64,000 nucleotides of DNA from an uncultured Litoreibacter sp. (lineage in GTDB: Bacteria; Pseudomonadota; Alphaproteobacteria; Rhodobacterales; Rhodobacteraceae). The notes beneath the pieces were generated by a model, which saw nothing but the letters and a program-made list of their open reading frames with translations, did not search any database and was not told the origin of the DNA. Of the stretch, positions 20,909 through 29,738 are shown piece by piece. Where the stretch lies: NCBI GenBank assembly GCA_947501685.1, contig CANMWQ010000004.1, positions 397,078 through 461,077 on the forward strand, written 5' to 3'. The position numbers and the translations under genes are program-made. Every line of letters starts with the position of its first letter. Position 1 is the stretch's first letter.

Positions 20909-21267
20909 AATCATATAAGGGCTACGTCCCCTCGATCTGGTATGAAGAGGAAGATCAGGCGTTTCACGGCCTTGTGGAAGGGGCGCGGGACATGATCCAC
21001 TTTACCGGGGCCTCCGTTGAGACGCTGACCAAGGCCTTTCACGACAGCGTGGACGATTATCTTCGCTGGGCGCAAGAGGACGGGTTCGAGCCGGAAAAAC
21101 CCTATTCGGGGAAACTGGCCTTTCGGACCACGCCGGAGCATCATCGGCTGATCTCGCAGGCCGCGTCGCGCGAAAAGCAGTCGATCAACCAGTGGATTGA
21201 CGAGACATTGGCCAAGGCGGCAGAGGAAACGCTGCGCGACGGCATGACCAAGGTGAATATCCGCTAG
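20905..21267 (+). CDS. hicB: HicB antitoxin
   Basis: Antitoxin that binds HicA and usually represses the pair's own promoter. The 120-residue product has the N-terminal RNase H-like HicB fold (KGYVPSIWYEEEDQAFHGLVEG and TLTKAFHDSVDDYLRW) and a C-terminal ribbon-helix-helix segment (FRTTPEHHRLISQAASREK, NQWIDETLAKAA). It starts in an ATGA overlap with hicA. The pair stands on the plus strand between liuA and the rest of the liu genes. Confidence 0.92.
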   Translation: MKSYKGYVPSIWYEEEDQAFHGLVEGARDMIHFTGASVETLTKAFHDSVDDYLRWAQEDGFEPEKPYSGKLAFRTTPEHHRLISQAASREKQSINQWIDETLAKAAEETLRDGMTKVNIR

Positions 21268-21269
21268 GC

Positions 21270-22439
21270 TCACCCCATCGCCCCCACCAATTCGCGGCCG
21301 ACCAACATGCGGCGGATCTCGGAGGTGCCCGCGCCGATTTCCATGAGTTTGGCGTCGCGGAACAGGCGGGCGACGGGGGCGTCGTTCAGGAACCCTGCCC
21401 CGCCCATGGCTTGCACGGCCTGATGGGCTTGGGTCATGGCGGCCTCGGAGGCGTAGAGGCAGCAGGCGGCGGCGTCGGCGCGCGTGACGGTGCCTTTGTC
21501 GCAGGCCTTGGCGACCTCGTAGACATAGGCCCGCGCGGTGTTCATGGCAGTGTACATGTCGGCGATTTTGCCTTGCATCAACTGGAAGCTGCCGATGGGT
21601 TGGCCGAACTGTTTGCGCTCCGCCATATAGGGCATGATCGCGTCCATGCAGGCGGCCATGATGCCGGTGCCGATGCCCGCCAGCACCACGCGCTCATAGT
21701 CGAGGCCGGACATCAGGACCTTTGTGCCACGCCCCTCCTCGCCGAGGATATTTTCGAAGGGGACTTCCACATCGTCAAAGATCAGCTCTGCGGTGTTGGA
21801 GCCGCGCATGCCCAGCTTGTCGAAATGCGGACTGGTGGAGAAACCTTTCATGTCCTTGTCGATCAGAAAGGCGGTGATGCCTTTGGAGCCCGCATCCGGG
21901 TCGGTCTTGGCATAGACCACCAGCGTCGTGGCGTCGGGGCCGTTGGTGATCCAGTATTTCGTGCCCGAAAGACGGAAATGATCGTTGCGCTTTTCGGCCC
22001 TGAGCTTCATCGACACGACGTCGGAGCCCGCGCCTGCCTCCGACATGGCGAGCGCGCCGACATGCTCCCCGGTGATCAGCTTGGGCAGGTAGGTCTGCTT
22101 TTGCTCCTCCGTGCCGTTCAGCTTGATCTGGTTCACGCAAAGGTTGGAATGCGCGCCGTAGCTCAGCGACACGGAGGCCGACGCGCGCGCGATTTCCTCC
22201 ACCGCGATGACATGGGCGAGATAGGACATGCCCGCGCCGCCATATGTCTCGTCGACGGTGATGCCCAGCAGGCCCAGCTCCCCCATCTCAGTCCATAAGG
22301 CGGGGGGGAAGATGTTGGTCTGGTCAATCTCGGCGGCCAAGGGGGCCACGCGCTCCTGCGCCCAGCGATGCACCATGTCGCGCAACGCGCCCACGTCGTC
22401 GCCAAGATCGAAACTCATTGAGGCGGTGAACATCGGCAT
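21270..22439 (-). CDS. liuA: Isovaleryl-CoA dehydrogenase
   Basis: FAD enzyme that oxidises isovaleryl-CoA to 3-methylcrotonyl-CoA, the substrate of LiuB/LiuD. The 389-residue acyl-CoA dehydrogenase has the YGGAGMSYLAH and MSEAGAGSDVVSMKLRA flavin-site motifs, the QAMGGAGFLNDAPVARLFRDAK C-terminal block, and a glutamate in LDYERVVLAG, the position of the catalytic base in isovaleryl-CoA dehydrogenases. It ends two bases from the convergent hicB stop. Confidence 0.93.
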   Translation of the reverse strand: MPMFTASMSFDLGDDVGALRDMVHRWAQERVAPLAAEIDQTNIFPPALWTEMGELGLLGITVDETYGGAGMSYLAHVIAVEEIARASASVSLSYGAHSNLCVNQIKLNGTEEQKQTYLPKLITGEHVGALAMSEAGAGSDVVSMKLRAEKRNDHFRLSGTKYWITNGPDATTLVVYAKTDPDAGSKGITAFLIDKDMKGFSTSPHFDKLGMRGSNTAELIFDDVEVPFENILGEEGRGTKVLMSGLDYERVVLAGIGTGIMAACMDAIMPYMAERKQFGQPIGSFQLMQGKIADMYTAMNTARAYVYEVAKACDKGTVTRADAAACCLYASEAAMTQAHQAVQAMGGAGFLNDAPVARLFRDAKLMEIGAGTSEIRRMLVGRELVGAMG

Positions 22440-22958
22440 CTCCGGGGGTTGAGATATTAATTGAACGCTTGTTCATATTATGAAGGAGTTCTGCCCCCGG
22501 TCAATGAAAAACTGCGTCATCCGCGACGGGTGAACGCGTTTGGTAAAAAAGGCGCGGCGCAGAGAATCATATGCTGCAGATGCGAAGATGAGGGAGTCTC
22601 GTTTCGGCACAAACCCGCGCCCAGACGGCCCCGCAGAGGCAGATTTACGCTAGGACACGTTAACCTTTGGCCGTGCGTCGAAACAGCGCGGTTGGTGACC
22701 CGGCGGAAGGCATAAGAACCTTACTGTACAGATCATCCCGAAAAACTATCATGAAAATAAGCCTTCCCTGTGCGTCAACCGCCGGGAAGCGATTTTGCGC
22801 GCCCCTCAATAATGTCAAAAATACGGCCAGAATGCGGCGCTGATCGCGTTGGCGCGCGTTAAGGATTGCCCCGTAACCTTAACTAATTGTTAGTTTTTCA
22901 TTGTACTAGCAACATTTTTGCCGCATTTTCGCCCTATTACGACCTGGGAAAAGATAAC
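22440..22958. other. 519-bp intergenic region between liuA and the NlpC-like gene
   Basis: Divergent promoter region. It holds the liuA operator-like palindrome at 22462-22475 and, nearer the plus-strand gene, a perfect 7-bp inverted repeat GTTAAGG/CCTTAAC (22858-22864 and 22877-22883) followed by an AT-rich tract. The longest open frame here (22461-22715) has no good start signal and no recognisable product, so no gene is called. Confidence 0.6.
22462..22475. promoter_or_regulatory. Palindromic operator-like site upstream of liuA
   Basis: TGAAC GCTT GTTCA is a perfect 5-bp inverted repeat with a 4-base spacer, 22 bases upstream of the liuA start and inside an AT-rich stretch that could hold the promoter. 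Such sites are typical of TetR-type regulators of acyl-CoA metabolism. No regulator gene is adjacent, so the cognate factor is unknown. Confidence 0.45.
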
Positions 22959-23696
22959 ATGATTTACCTTGCCTTCTATCGGGGCGAGGGACGGTTTTTT
23001 AGCGATACGCTCGTACAACGCATCACGCGGTCCGAGTTTTCGCATTGTGAATTATTTGTGAGTGCTCTGCCGCCCTTGCCTGGACAAACTCATCGCTGCG
23101 TTTCCGCTGTCGGAAAGCATGGCGGGGTCTGCGTCCGCGATATCACCTTCCGTCCCGGCGCCTATGACTTCGTCGCCGTGCCTTGGGCTCCAACCGACAC
23201 GTTTGAGCGGGCCGAGCGCCACTTGGGCAAAGGCTACGACTATTGGGGGCTGCTGATGACGCAGCTGGTCAATATGCGGCGTCACACAGCGGACCGCTGG
23301 TTCTGCTCCAAGCTCTGCGCCAAGGCGATGGGGCTGGCGGACCCGCATACCTATGCGCCGGGCGACCTGAAACGCGTGGTCGAGGAGCATAACCGCACCT
23401 ATATGGCGGCTCAGGAACTGGCCGAGACGCGTCAGGCAGCACAACGCCCCCGCGTCACGCATGGCGCACCCTTCTTCCCCGGCTCCGGCATTTTTGCAGG
23501 CGGTTTGCGCAGCGCACGGGAAGGTGCTGCAAACGCGCTGTCCCATATGACAGCAGGTATCGGAGATGGCGGCGTGCGGGCCAATGCGCCGCAACGCGTC
23601 GCCAAACGCACACAAGGATTACCCACCACCCGCGCACGGCCTGCGCTTGCGCAGCCCAGCAACGTGGTCCCCTTCCCAGGCAGGATCGCGCGGTAG
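22959..23696 (+). CDS. Circularly permuted NlpC/P60 (YiiX-like) family protein
   Basis: Start placed at ATG 22959 (MIYLAFYRGEG); an upstream TTG would give an unlike leader. In the 245-residue protein the papain-like active site appears in permuted order: His29 in EFSHCELF first, then Cys116 in RWFCSKLC. That arrangement fits the YiiX/YaeF-type branch of NlpC/P60, whose members act as amidases or peptidases on cell-wall or acyl substrates. Residues after about 150 are low-complexity, basic and Ala/Arg/Pro-rich. There is no signal peptide, so it is probably cytosolic. Confidence 0.7.
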   Translation: MIYLAFYRGEGRFFSDTLVQRITRSEFSHCELFVSALPPLPGQTHRCVSAVGKHGGVCVRDITFRPGAYDFVAVPWAPTDTFERAERHLGKGYDYWGLLMTQLVNMRRHTADRWFCSKLCAKAMGLADPHTYAPGDLKRVVEEHNRTYMAAQELAETRQAAQRPRVTHGAPFFPGSGIFAGGLRSAREGAANALSHMTAGIGDGGVRANAPQRVAKRTQGLPTTRARPALAQPSNVVPFPGRIAR

Positions 23697-23729
23697 CGCG
23701 CGGGTGGTCTACGATGGCAGAGCGGGGAA

Positions 23730-24956
23730 TTACCCCTGCTCTGCCCCCCTTTCCCCTGACAGGGACACGGCCTCATCCGCGATGATCCGCGCGATGGTGG
23801 CGCAATCGTCGAGGCTGAAGGTCAGTGGCAGGCGCATATCAATGAGCCCCGCCAGCACCCGGTCGGTTTGCGGCAGCCGTTGCGCGGGCGCGTAGCGCCA
23901 GCTGTCATAGCGCGAGGTGAAGGCTTTGGGCTCGGCCGCGCCGAACCATTTCAGCTCCACCCCGCGGGCGGCACAGCCCTGCACGAACCGCTCGATCTGG
24001 GCGGGCGTGTTGCCGGGCAAAAGGAACTGGATCGAGGAGCCGACAAAGCGCCCCTCCGGCGCGCGCTCTATCACTTTGAGGCCCGGACAATTGCGCAGCC
24101 CCTCTTCGACGCGGGCATAGCGCGCGTTCCATTTCTCCACCTGCGCGTCCAGCGCTTTGAGTTGCGGGCGCAAGATCGCGGCGCGCAGATTGTCCATCCG
24201 GCCAGAGATATTTGGCGTGTCGTATTTCACCCGCTCAAACGCCTCTTTCGGCGGGGCCGCCGCATGGCGCTCGTAGAGCATATAGCTGCCCGACAGGATC
24301 ACCGCGCGGGCCATGACGTCGTCATCATCTGAGATCAGAAACCCGCCCTCGCCCGAATTCACATGCTTATAGGTCTGGCACGAATAGCAGCCGACCACCC
24401 CGTGCCGTCCCGAAGCCGTGCCGCGCCAGCTGGCCCCCATCGTGTGGGCGCAATCCTCGATCACCTGCACGCCCGCCGCATCGGTGATCGCCATCAGCGC
24501 GTGCATGTCTACGAGGTGCCCGCGCATATGGCTGAGCAGTAGGTATTTGGCCCCCGTGCTGTCGATCTTGGCCTTGAGATCGGCCAAGTCGATGGTCAGG
24601 CTGTCTGTGACCTCCACAAAAACCGGCTCGGCCCCAAGCGAGGCAATGGCACCGGGCACCGGGGCCAGCGTGAACCCGTTGGAGAGCACCTTGTCGCCCG
24701 GCTTGACGCCGACAGCGCGCATCGCGCAGCCCATCGCATAACCGCCCGAGGCCACCGCCAGCGCGTATTTCGCCCCGGTGAGCTGCGCAAATTCCTGTTC
24801 CAGAAGGGCTGTCTCGCCCAGCTCGCCGTCTGCCACGTTGTAGCGGTGCAAACGGCCATGGTGCAGCACCGCCATGGCGGCGGCGATGCCCTCCTCGGGG
24901 ATCGGGTCTTGTTGGGTGAATGATCCGGTAAATGAGCTGGTGAAACGGGTTTCCAT
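23730..24956 (-). CDS. DegT/DnrJ/EryC1/StrS family PLP-dependent aminotransferase
   Basis: Family members transfer an amino group to keto-sugars or related carbonyl compounds for surface-glycan or antibiotic building blocks. The 408-residue protein has the glycine-rich cofactor region ALAVASGGYAMG, the EDCAHTMGA motif with the PLP-contacting Asp, and the Schiff-base lysine in SCQTYKHVNSGEGGF. The usual Ser/Thr before the lysine region is conserved. No other sugar-nucleotide gene is adjacent, so the substrate is unknown. Confidence 0.9.
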   Translation of the reverse strand: METRFTSSFTGSFTQQDPIPEEGIAAAMAVLHHGRLHRYNVADGELGETALLEQEFAQLTGAKYALAVASGGYAMGCAMRAVGVKPGDKVLSNGFTLAPVPGAIASLGAEPVFVEVTDSLTIDLADLKAKIDSTGAKYLLLSHMRGHLVDMHALMAITDAAGVQVIEDCAHTMGASWRGTASGRHGVVGCYSCQTYKHVNSGEGGFLISDDDDVMARAVILSGSYMLYERHAAAPPKEAFERVKYDTPNISGRMDNLRAAILRPQLKALDAQVEKWNARYARVEEGLRNCPGLKVIERAPEGRFVGSSIQFLLPGNTPAQIERFVQGCAARGVELKWFGAAEPKAFTSRYDSWRYAPAQRLPQTDRVLAGLIDMRLPLTFSLDDCATIARIIADEAVSLSGERGAEQG

Positions 24957-25079
24957 GCGAGCCTCCGTTGGGTGTTGGGCGCAGAGTGGAAGCGGCGCGG
25001 CCCCGCGTCAATGCGCAGCGGCGTCGCGGGGATGCGGTTTCACTCCGTGGGTTTTAGAATTTCGGGAAAAACGAAGGGA

Positions 25080-25745
25080 TCAGCCGATCAGCTTGGCCAC
25101 CACCGCGTCGAGCGCATCAAAATGGTCGATGGTCTCGTCAGGAAACAACTCTTGTACCGAATTGCCCGCAGGCGAAAACGTCACCAGCACCGAAGGCACG
25201 CCGGCCGCCGTGGAGGTCTTGCGATCCGTCGCCGTGTCCCCCACCAGCAAGGATTTACCCACTACGCCCCCGGCTTGTTCCACCGCCAGAATATACGGCG
25301 CGGGGTCGGGCTTGGAGACGGGCAAGGTTCTGGCCCCGATGACGGCGTCAAACACGTCGTAAAACGCGATATGTTTCAGCAATTGCTCGGCCAGCGCGAT
25401 GGGTTTGTTGGTGCAGATCGCCACCTTGTAGCCCGCCGCCTTCAGCCGCGTGACCACCGCCCGCGCCCCGTCATAGAGATAGGTCTTTTCGGCAATTTGT
25501 TGGCTATAAGCCTCCAGCAAAACCGGGTAGCCCGCGTCGATATCGGCCTCTGTAAAGGCCACGCCCCGGCGCTCGAACCCCAGCTTCATCATGGCCCGCC
25601 CGCCGCGCAGCGCGGTGGCGGCGTCCTTGGGGTGCTCCAGCACCGCGCCCATCCCGCGCGCCTCGAACACGGCATTGGCCGCGTCAAGAAGATCGCCGGA
25701 GGTGTCGGCCAGCGTGCCGTCGAGATCGAAAACCACAGTGCGCAT
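25080..25745 (-). CDS. gph: HAD-family phosphoglycolate phosphatase
   Basis: Probably dephosphorylates 2-phosphoglycolate. The 221-residue form starts at ATG 25745, so that HAD motif I (VVFDLDGTLADT) sits at the N-terminus as usual; the frame is open upstream to 26114 but that part overlaps glmU. Motif II is in AICTNKP and motif III/IV in SKPDPAPYILAVEQAGG and LLVGDTATDRKTSTAAG. It is divergent from glmU. A different small phosphate ester as substrate is possible. Confidence 0.86.
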   Translation of the reverse strand: MRTVVFDLDGTLADTSGDLLDAANAVFEARGMGAVLEHPKDAATALRGGRAMMKLGFERRGVAFTEADIDAGYPVLLEAYSQQIAEKTYLYDGARAVVTRLKAAGYKVAICTNKPIALAEQLLKHIAFYDVFDAVIGARTLPVSKPDPAPYILAVEQAGGVVGKSLLVGDTATDRKTSTAAGVPSVLVTFSPAGNSVQELFPDETIDHFDALDAVVAKLIG

Positions 25746-25872
25746 AGCAAAGCCCTTTGCGTGAAGGGCCCCCACCTGAAAGCTGTAACCCGACGAAATG
25801 TTGCTTGAGCCCCGCACCCTTGCGTTGCCCGGACGAAAGGTTAGAACGGGCGCAAAGACAAGGAAAGCAACA

Positions 25873-27222
25873 ATGCGCACCGCACTCGTCATTCTGGCCG
25901 CAGGCATGGGCAGCAGAATGAACTCCGATCTTCCCAAAGTGCTGCATGAGGTGGCTGGGCTGCCCCTGATCGGGCATGCGATGCGCGCGGGTGCCGCGCT
26001 GTCGCCTGAGCGCACCGTCGTGGTCACCGGCCATGGCGCGGAGGCTGTAGAGGCCATGGTGACCCGGCTGAACCCTGAGGCTGTTTGCGTGCGCCAGAAA
26101 GAGCAACTCGGCACCGGCCACGCCGTGGACCAGGCGCGGGACGCCTTGGCGGGGTTTCACGGCACAGTGATCGTGCTTTACGGCGACACGCCTTTCGTGT
26201 CAGCCGGGACGTTGGAACAGTTGGTGGCGCAGCGCAGGCAAGCGGATGTGGCCGTGCTGGGCTTTGAGGCACAAGAGCCCGCGCGCTACGGGCGGCTGGT
26301 GACAGAGGGCGACGCGCTGACGCGGATCGTGGAGGCCAAGGACGCAACTGAGGCGGAGCTGGCAATCTCTTTGTGCAATTCCGGCGTGATTGCAGCGGGT
26401 TGCGAGACGTTGTTCGACCTGATTTCAAAGCTCGACCGAAACAATGAGGGCCAAGAATATTACCTCACTGACGTGGTCGGGCTGGCCAATGCACGCGGCC
26501 TGCGCGCCACCTATGTGACCTGCGACGAGACTGAGACGATGGGCGTCAATGACCGCACGCAGCTGGCGCAGGCGGAGGGCGTGTTTCAGCGCCGCGCGCG
26601 GCGGGTCGCGATGCTGGGCGGCGTGACATTGGCGGAACCGGATAGCGTCTATTTCAGCCATGACACCGACATTGCGCGTGACGTCTGGGTCGGGCCGAAC
26701 GTGGTCTTCGGGCCGGGGGTTCAGATCGCGCAAGGCGCGCGGATCGAGGCGTTCAGCCATCTGGAAGGCTGCGAAGTTGGGCCGCGGGCCAATATTGGCC
26801 CCTTCGCGCGGCTCAGACCCGGCGCGCAGCTGTCCCAAGGCACCAAGATCGGCAATTTCGTCGAGATCAAGAACGCAACCATCGCCGACGGGGCCAAGGT
26901 CAACCACCTGTCCTATGTGGGCGACGCTTCTGTCGGCGAGGCCGCCAATATCGGCGCGGGCACCATCATCTGCAATTATGACGGCGTGATGAAACACCGC
27001 ACGGAGATCGGCGCGCGGGCCTTTGTCGGCTCGAACACATTGCTGGTGGCCCCCGTCAAAATGGGCGCGGAGAGCATGACTGGCTCAGGCACCGTGGTCA
27101 CCAAGGACATTCCCGACGGCGCACTGGCCATTGGCCGCGCCGAGACAAAGATAAAGCCCGGATTTACGCGCAAATTCATGCAATTGCTCCGGGCCAAGAA
27201 AAAGCTGAAGGAAGACCGTTAA
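25873..27222 (+). CDS. glmU: Bifunctional UDP-GlcNAc pyrophosphorylase / glucosamine-1-P acetyltransferase
   Basis: Makes UDP-GlcNAc for peptidoglycan and lipopolysaccharide. Start ATG 25873 follows an AAGGAAAG site. The 449-residue protein has the N-terminal nucleotidyltransferase signature LAAGMGSRMNSDLPKVLHEVAG and GTGHAVDQA, then a left-handed beta-helix of hexapeptide repeats (about 245-430) ending in the acetyltransferase active-site region (NYDGVMKHRTEIG). The glmS ATG follows its TAA directly. Confidence 0.96.
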   Translation: MRTALVILAAGMGSRMNSDLPKVLHEVAGLPLIGHAMRAGAALSPERTVVVTGHGAEAVEAMVTRLNPEAVCVRQKEQLGTGHAVDQARDALAGFHGTVIVLYGDTPFVSAGTLEQLVAQRRQADVAVLGFEAQEPARYGRLVTEGDALTRIVEAKDATEAELAISLCNSGVIAAGCETLFDLISKLDRNNEGQEYYLTDVVGLANARGLRATYVTCDETETMGVNDRTQLAQAEGVFQRRARRVAMLGGVTLAEPDSVYFSHDTDIARDVWVGPNVVFGPGVQIAQGARIEAFSHLEGCEVGPRANIGPFARLRPGAQLSQGTKIGNFVEIKNATIADGAKVNHLSYVGDASVGEAANIGAGTIICNYDGVMKHRTEIGARAFVGSNTLLVAPVKMGAESMTGSGTVVTKDIPDGALAIGRAETKIKPGFTRKFMQLLRAKKKLKEDR

Positions 27223-29046
27223 ATGTGTGGAATTGTTGGTGTATTGGGCAACCAAGAGGTTGCCCCTATTCTGGTCGAGACTCTCAAGCGTCTTGAATAT
27301 CGCGGCTACGACAGCGCAGGGATTGCGACCGTCAACAGCGGCGCTTTGGACCGCCGCCGCGCGGTGGGCAAACTGATCAACCTCTCGGATCTGCTGGTGC
27401 ATGAGCCGCTGGCCGGAAAATCTGGTATTGGCCACACCAGATGGGCCACCCATGGCGCGCCCTCGGTGACAAACGCACACCCACATCAGGCCGGGCGCGT
27501 GGCCGTAGTGCATAATGGAATTATAGAAAATTTCAAAGAGTTGCGCGACGATCTTGCCAAAAAAGGCATTGAGTTCGAGACCGACACCGACACGGAAACC
27601 GTGGTTCTGCTCGCCCAGCATTTCCTGTCCGGCGGCATGGCACCAAAAGAGGCCGCGTTCGCAACGCTCGACATGCTGGAGGGCGCCTTTGCGCTGTGTT
27701 TCCTGTTTGAGGGCGAGGACGATCTGATGATCGCGGCGCGCAAGGGCTCCCCGCTGGCCATCGGGCATGGCGAGGGAGAGATGTATGTGGGCTCGGACGC
27801 CATCGCGCTGGCCCGGCTCACCAACCAGATCACCTATTTGGCCGAGGGCGACCGCGCCGTGCTGACGCGCAACTCGCTGACCATCTTCGACGCCGCGGGA
27901 AAGCTGGCCAACCGCGAGGTCAAGCAAATCAAACCGGATGCAGCGAGGGTTGAAAAAGGCGGACACAAGCATTTCATGGCAAAGGAAATTGCCGAGCAAC
28001 CCGTGGTGCTGGCCGACGCCATCGCGGCATATACAGACGCGGCGGGTCACGGGGTCTCCTTGCCAAGCGGAGATCTGGATTTCACCGCCTGCGACCGGCT
28101 GTCCATGGTCGCCTGCGGCACCGCCTTCATCGCCTGTCAGGTTGCCAAATACTGGTTCGAACAGCTGGCGGGCCTGCCGGTGGACGTCGATATCGCGTCT
28201 GAATATCGCTACCGCAACCCGCCGATCTCAAACGCCTCCTACTCCGTCTTCGTGTCCCAATCGGGCGAGACCGCCGACACGCTGGCCGCGCTGCGCTATG
28301 CGCAAGACAAATCCGCCAAGATCGTCTCGCTGGTCAATGTCGCCGAAAGCTCGATTGCGCGCGAAAGCGATCTGGCCCTGCCCATTCTGGCCGGCACGGA
28401 GATCGGCGTGGCCTCGACCAAAGCCTTCACCTGCCAGCTGACCGTGCTGGCGCTGCTGGCGCTGAAAGCCGCCCATCAGCGCGGCCATCTCGACGATGCG
28501 GGGCTGGCCGAGAAGCTGGCCAACCTGCGCAATATGCCGGGCCTGATCAACCAAGCGCTGGCCATGGAGCCGGTGATCAAAGCCGTCGCCCGCAAAATCG
28601 CGAAGGCCACCGACGCGATCTATCTGGGGCGCGGGCCAATGTACCCGCTGGCCATGGAAGGCGCGTTGAAACTCAAGGAAATCAGTTACATACATGCCGA
28701 AGGTTATGCATCGGGTGAGCTGAAACACGGACCCATCGCCCTGATCGATGAAAACATGCCTGTGGTCGTGATTGCGCCCATGGATGACCTGTTCGACAAG
28801 ACAATTTCGAACATGCAGGAGGTTATGGCGCGGGGCGGCAAAGTCGTGCTGATCACCGACCGGGAGGGCGCAATGAGCGCCTCGGACGGCGTCTGGGAGG
28901 GTATTGTGATGCCCGGCTGCGATCCGTTTCTGGCCCCGATCCTCTATGCGGTTCCAGCCCAGCTACTGAGCTACCACGCCGCTGTCGCAAAAGGCACGGA
29001 TGTGGACCAGCCGCGCAACCTTGCCAAATCCGTGACGGTGGAATGA
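27223..29046 (+). CDS. glmS: Glutamine-fructose-6-phosphate aminotransferase (isomerizing)
   Basis: Forms glucosamine-6-phosphate from fructose-6-phosphate and glutamine, the first step towards UDP-GlcNAc. The 607-residue protein starts MCGIVGV with the nucleophilic Cys exposed after Met removal, and has the glutaminase motif GIGHTRWATHGAPS, two SIS sugar-isomerase domains (SQSGETADT and the second near LGRGPMYPLAMEGALKLKE) and the C-terminal KSVTVE end. No glmS-ribozyme-like region could fit, since the gene begins right after glmU. Confidence 0.97.
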   Translation: MCGIVGVLGNQEVAPILVETLKRLEYRGYDSAGIATVNSGALDRRRAVGKLINLSDLLVHEPLAGKSGIGHTRWATHGAPSVTNAHPHQAGRVAVVHNGIIENFKELRDDLAKKGIEFETDTDTETVVLLAQHFLSGGMAPKEAAFATLDMLEGAFALCFLFEGEDDLMIAARKGSPLAIGHGEGEMYVGSDAIALARLTNQITYLAEGDRAVLTRNSLTIFDAAGKLANREVKQIKPDAARVEKGGHKHFMAKEIAEQPVVLADAIAAYTDAAGHGVSLPSGDLDFTACDRLSMVACGTAFIACQVAKYWFEQLAGLPVDVDIASEYRYRNPPISNASYSVFVSQSGETADTLAALRYAQDKSAKIVSLVNVAESSIARESDLALPILAGTEIGVASTKAFTCQLTVLALLALKAAHQRGHLDDAGLAEKLANLRNMPGLINQALAMEPVIKAVARKIAKATDAIYLGRGPMYPLAMEGALKLKEISYIHAEGYASGELKHGPIALIDENMPVVVIAPMDDLFDKTISNMQEVMARGGKVVLITDREGAMSASDGVWEGIVMPGCDPFLAPILYAVPAQLLSYHAAVAKGTDVDQPRNLAKSVTVE

Positions 29047-29738
29047 CGCTGGAGGGCGCGCTTGCGGCGTTGAACGCCGCGGCGGACGTCCAAAAGGGCG
29101 TCGAAATGGCCACTTATCACAAGGTTTCAAGGGCTTACCTTGGGGTGGCCAACCCCCAGCTGGACGCATTTGCAAAGGATTGGCGCAGCGATATGGACGT
29201 GGAGGCGCGCGTCGCATTGGCCGGTGGGCTGTGGCAAACCGATATCCATGAGGCGCGGGTTTTGGCCGCCAAGCTGCTGACCCAGGCACGGCTGCGCCCC
29301 AGCGACGCGTCCGCTTGGGCGATGATCAAAGGCTGGGTCCCTGAGTTTGACGCATGGGCGATTGCGGATCATGCCTGCATCGCGGGACAGAAACGGCTAG
29401 TTTGGGACCCGGCCCGGCTTGCAGAAATCGAACATTGGCACCGATCAGAGCATATGTGGACCCGCCGCGCGGCTTTGGTGATCACCCTGCCCTGGACCAA
29501 ACAGAATTTCCCGAAAGCGCAAGACCTTGAGATCCGTGACCGGGTGCTGGGATGGGCCGCAAGCTATGTTGAGGACCATACATGGTTTATCCAGAAGGCC
29601 GTGGCGTGGTGGCTGCGGGAATTGTCCAAACATGACCCCGACCAGGTGCGCGCCTTTCTGGACGCGCATGGCGCGGCGATGAAGCCCTTTGCAGTGACGG
29701 AGGCGGCCCGAAAGCTGCCTCCGTCACAAGAGAGTTAG
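29043..29738 (+). CDS. DNA alkylation repair (AlkD-like) HEAT-repeat protein
   Basis: AlkD-type glycosylases remove alkylated bases using a stack of HEAT-like helices. The 231-residue protein has the helical-pair pattern and motifs such as WKRRAALV-like WTRRAALVITLPW and WFIQKAVAWWLRELSKHDPDQVRAFL near the C-terminus, which are typical of the family. It starts in an ATGA overlap with the glmS stop, so it is translated with glmS. Enzyme activity is inferred from the family. Confidence 0.85.
   Translation: MTLEGALAALNAAADVQKGVEMATYHKVSRAYLGVANPQLDAFAKDWRSDMDVEARVALAGGLWQTDIHEARVLAAKLLTQARLRPSDASAWAMIKGWVPEFDAWAIADHACIAGQKRLVWDPARLAEIEHWHRSEHMWTRRAALVITLPWTKQNFPKAQDLEIRDRVLGWAASYVEDHTWFIQKAVAWWLRELSKHDPDQVRAFLDAHGAAMKPFAVTEAARKLPPSQES

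Noticed and set aside
22461..22715. 84-residue open frame upstream of the NlpC-like gene
   Set aside because: Starts within the liuA operator region, basic random-like composition, no supporting start signal.
25746..26114. Extension of gph to an upstream start
   Set aside because: It would overlap glmU coding sequence and put about 120 unlike residues before HAD motif I.
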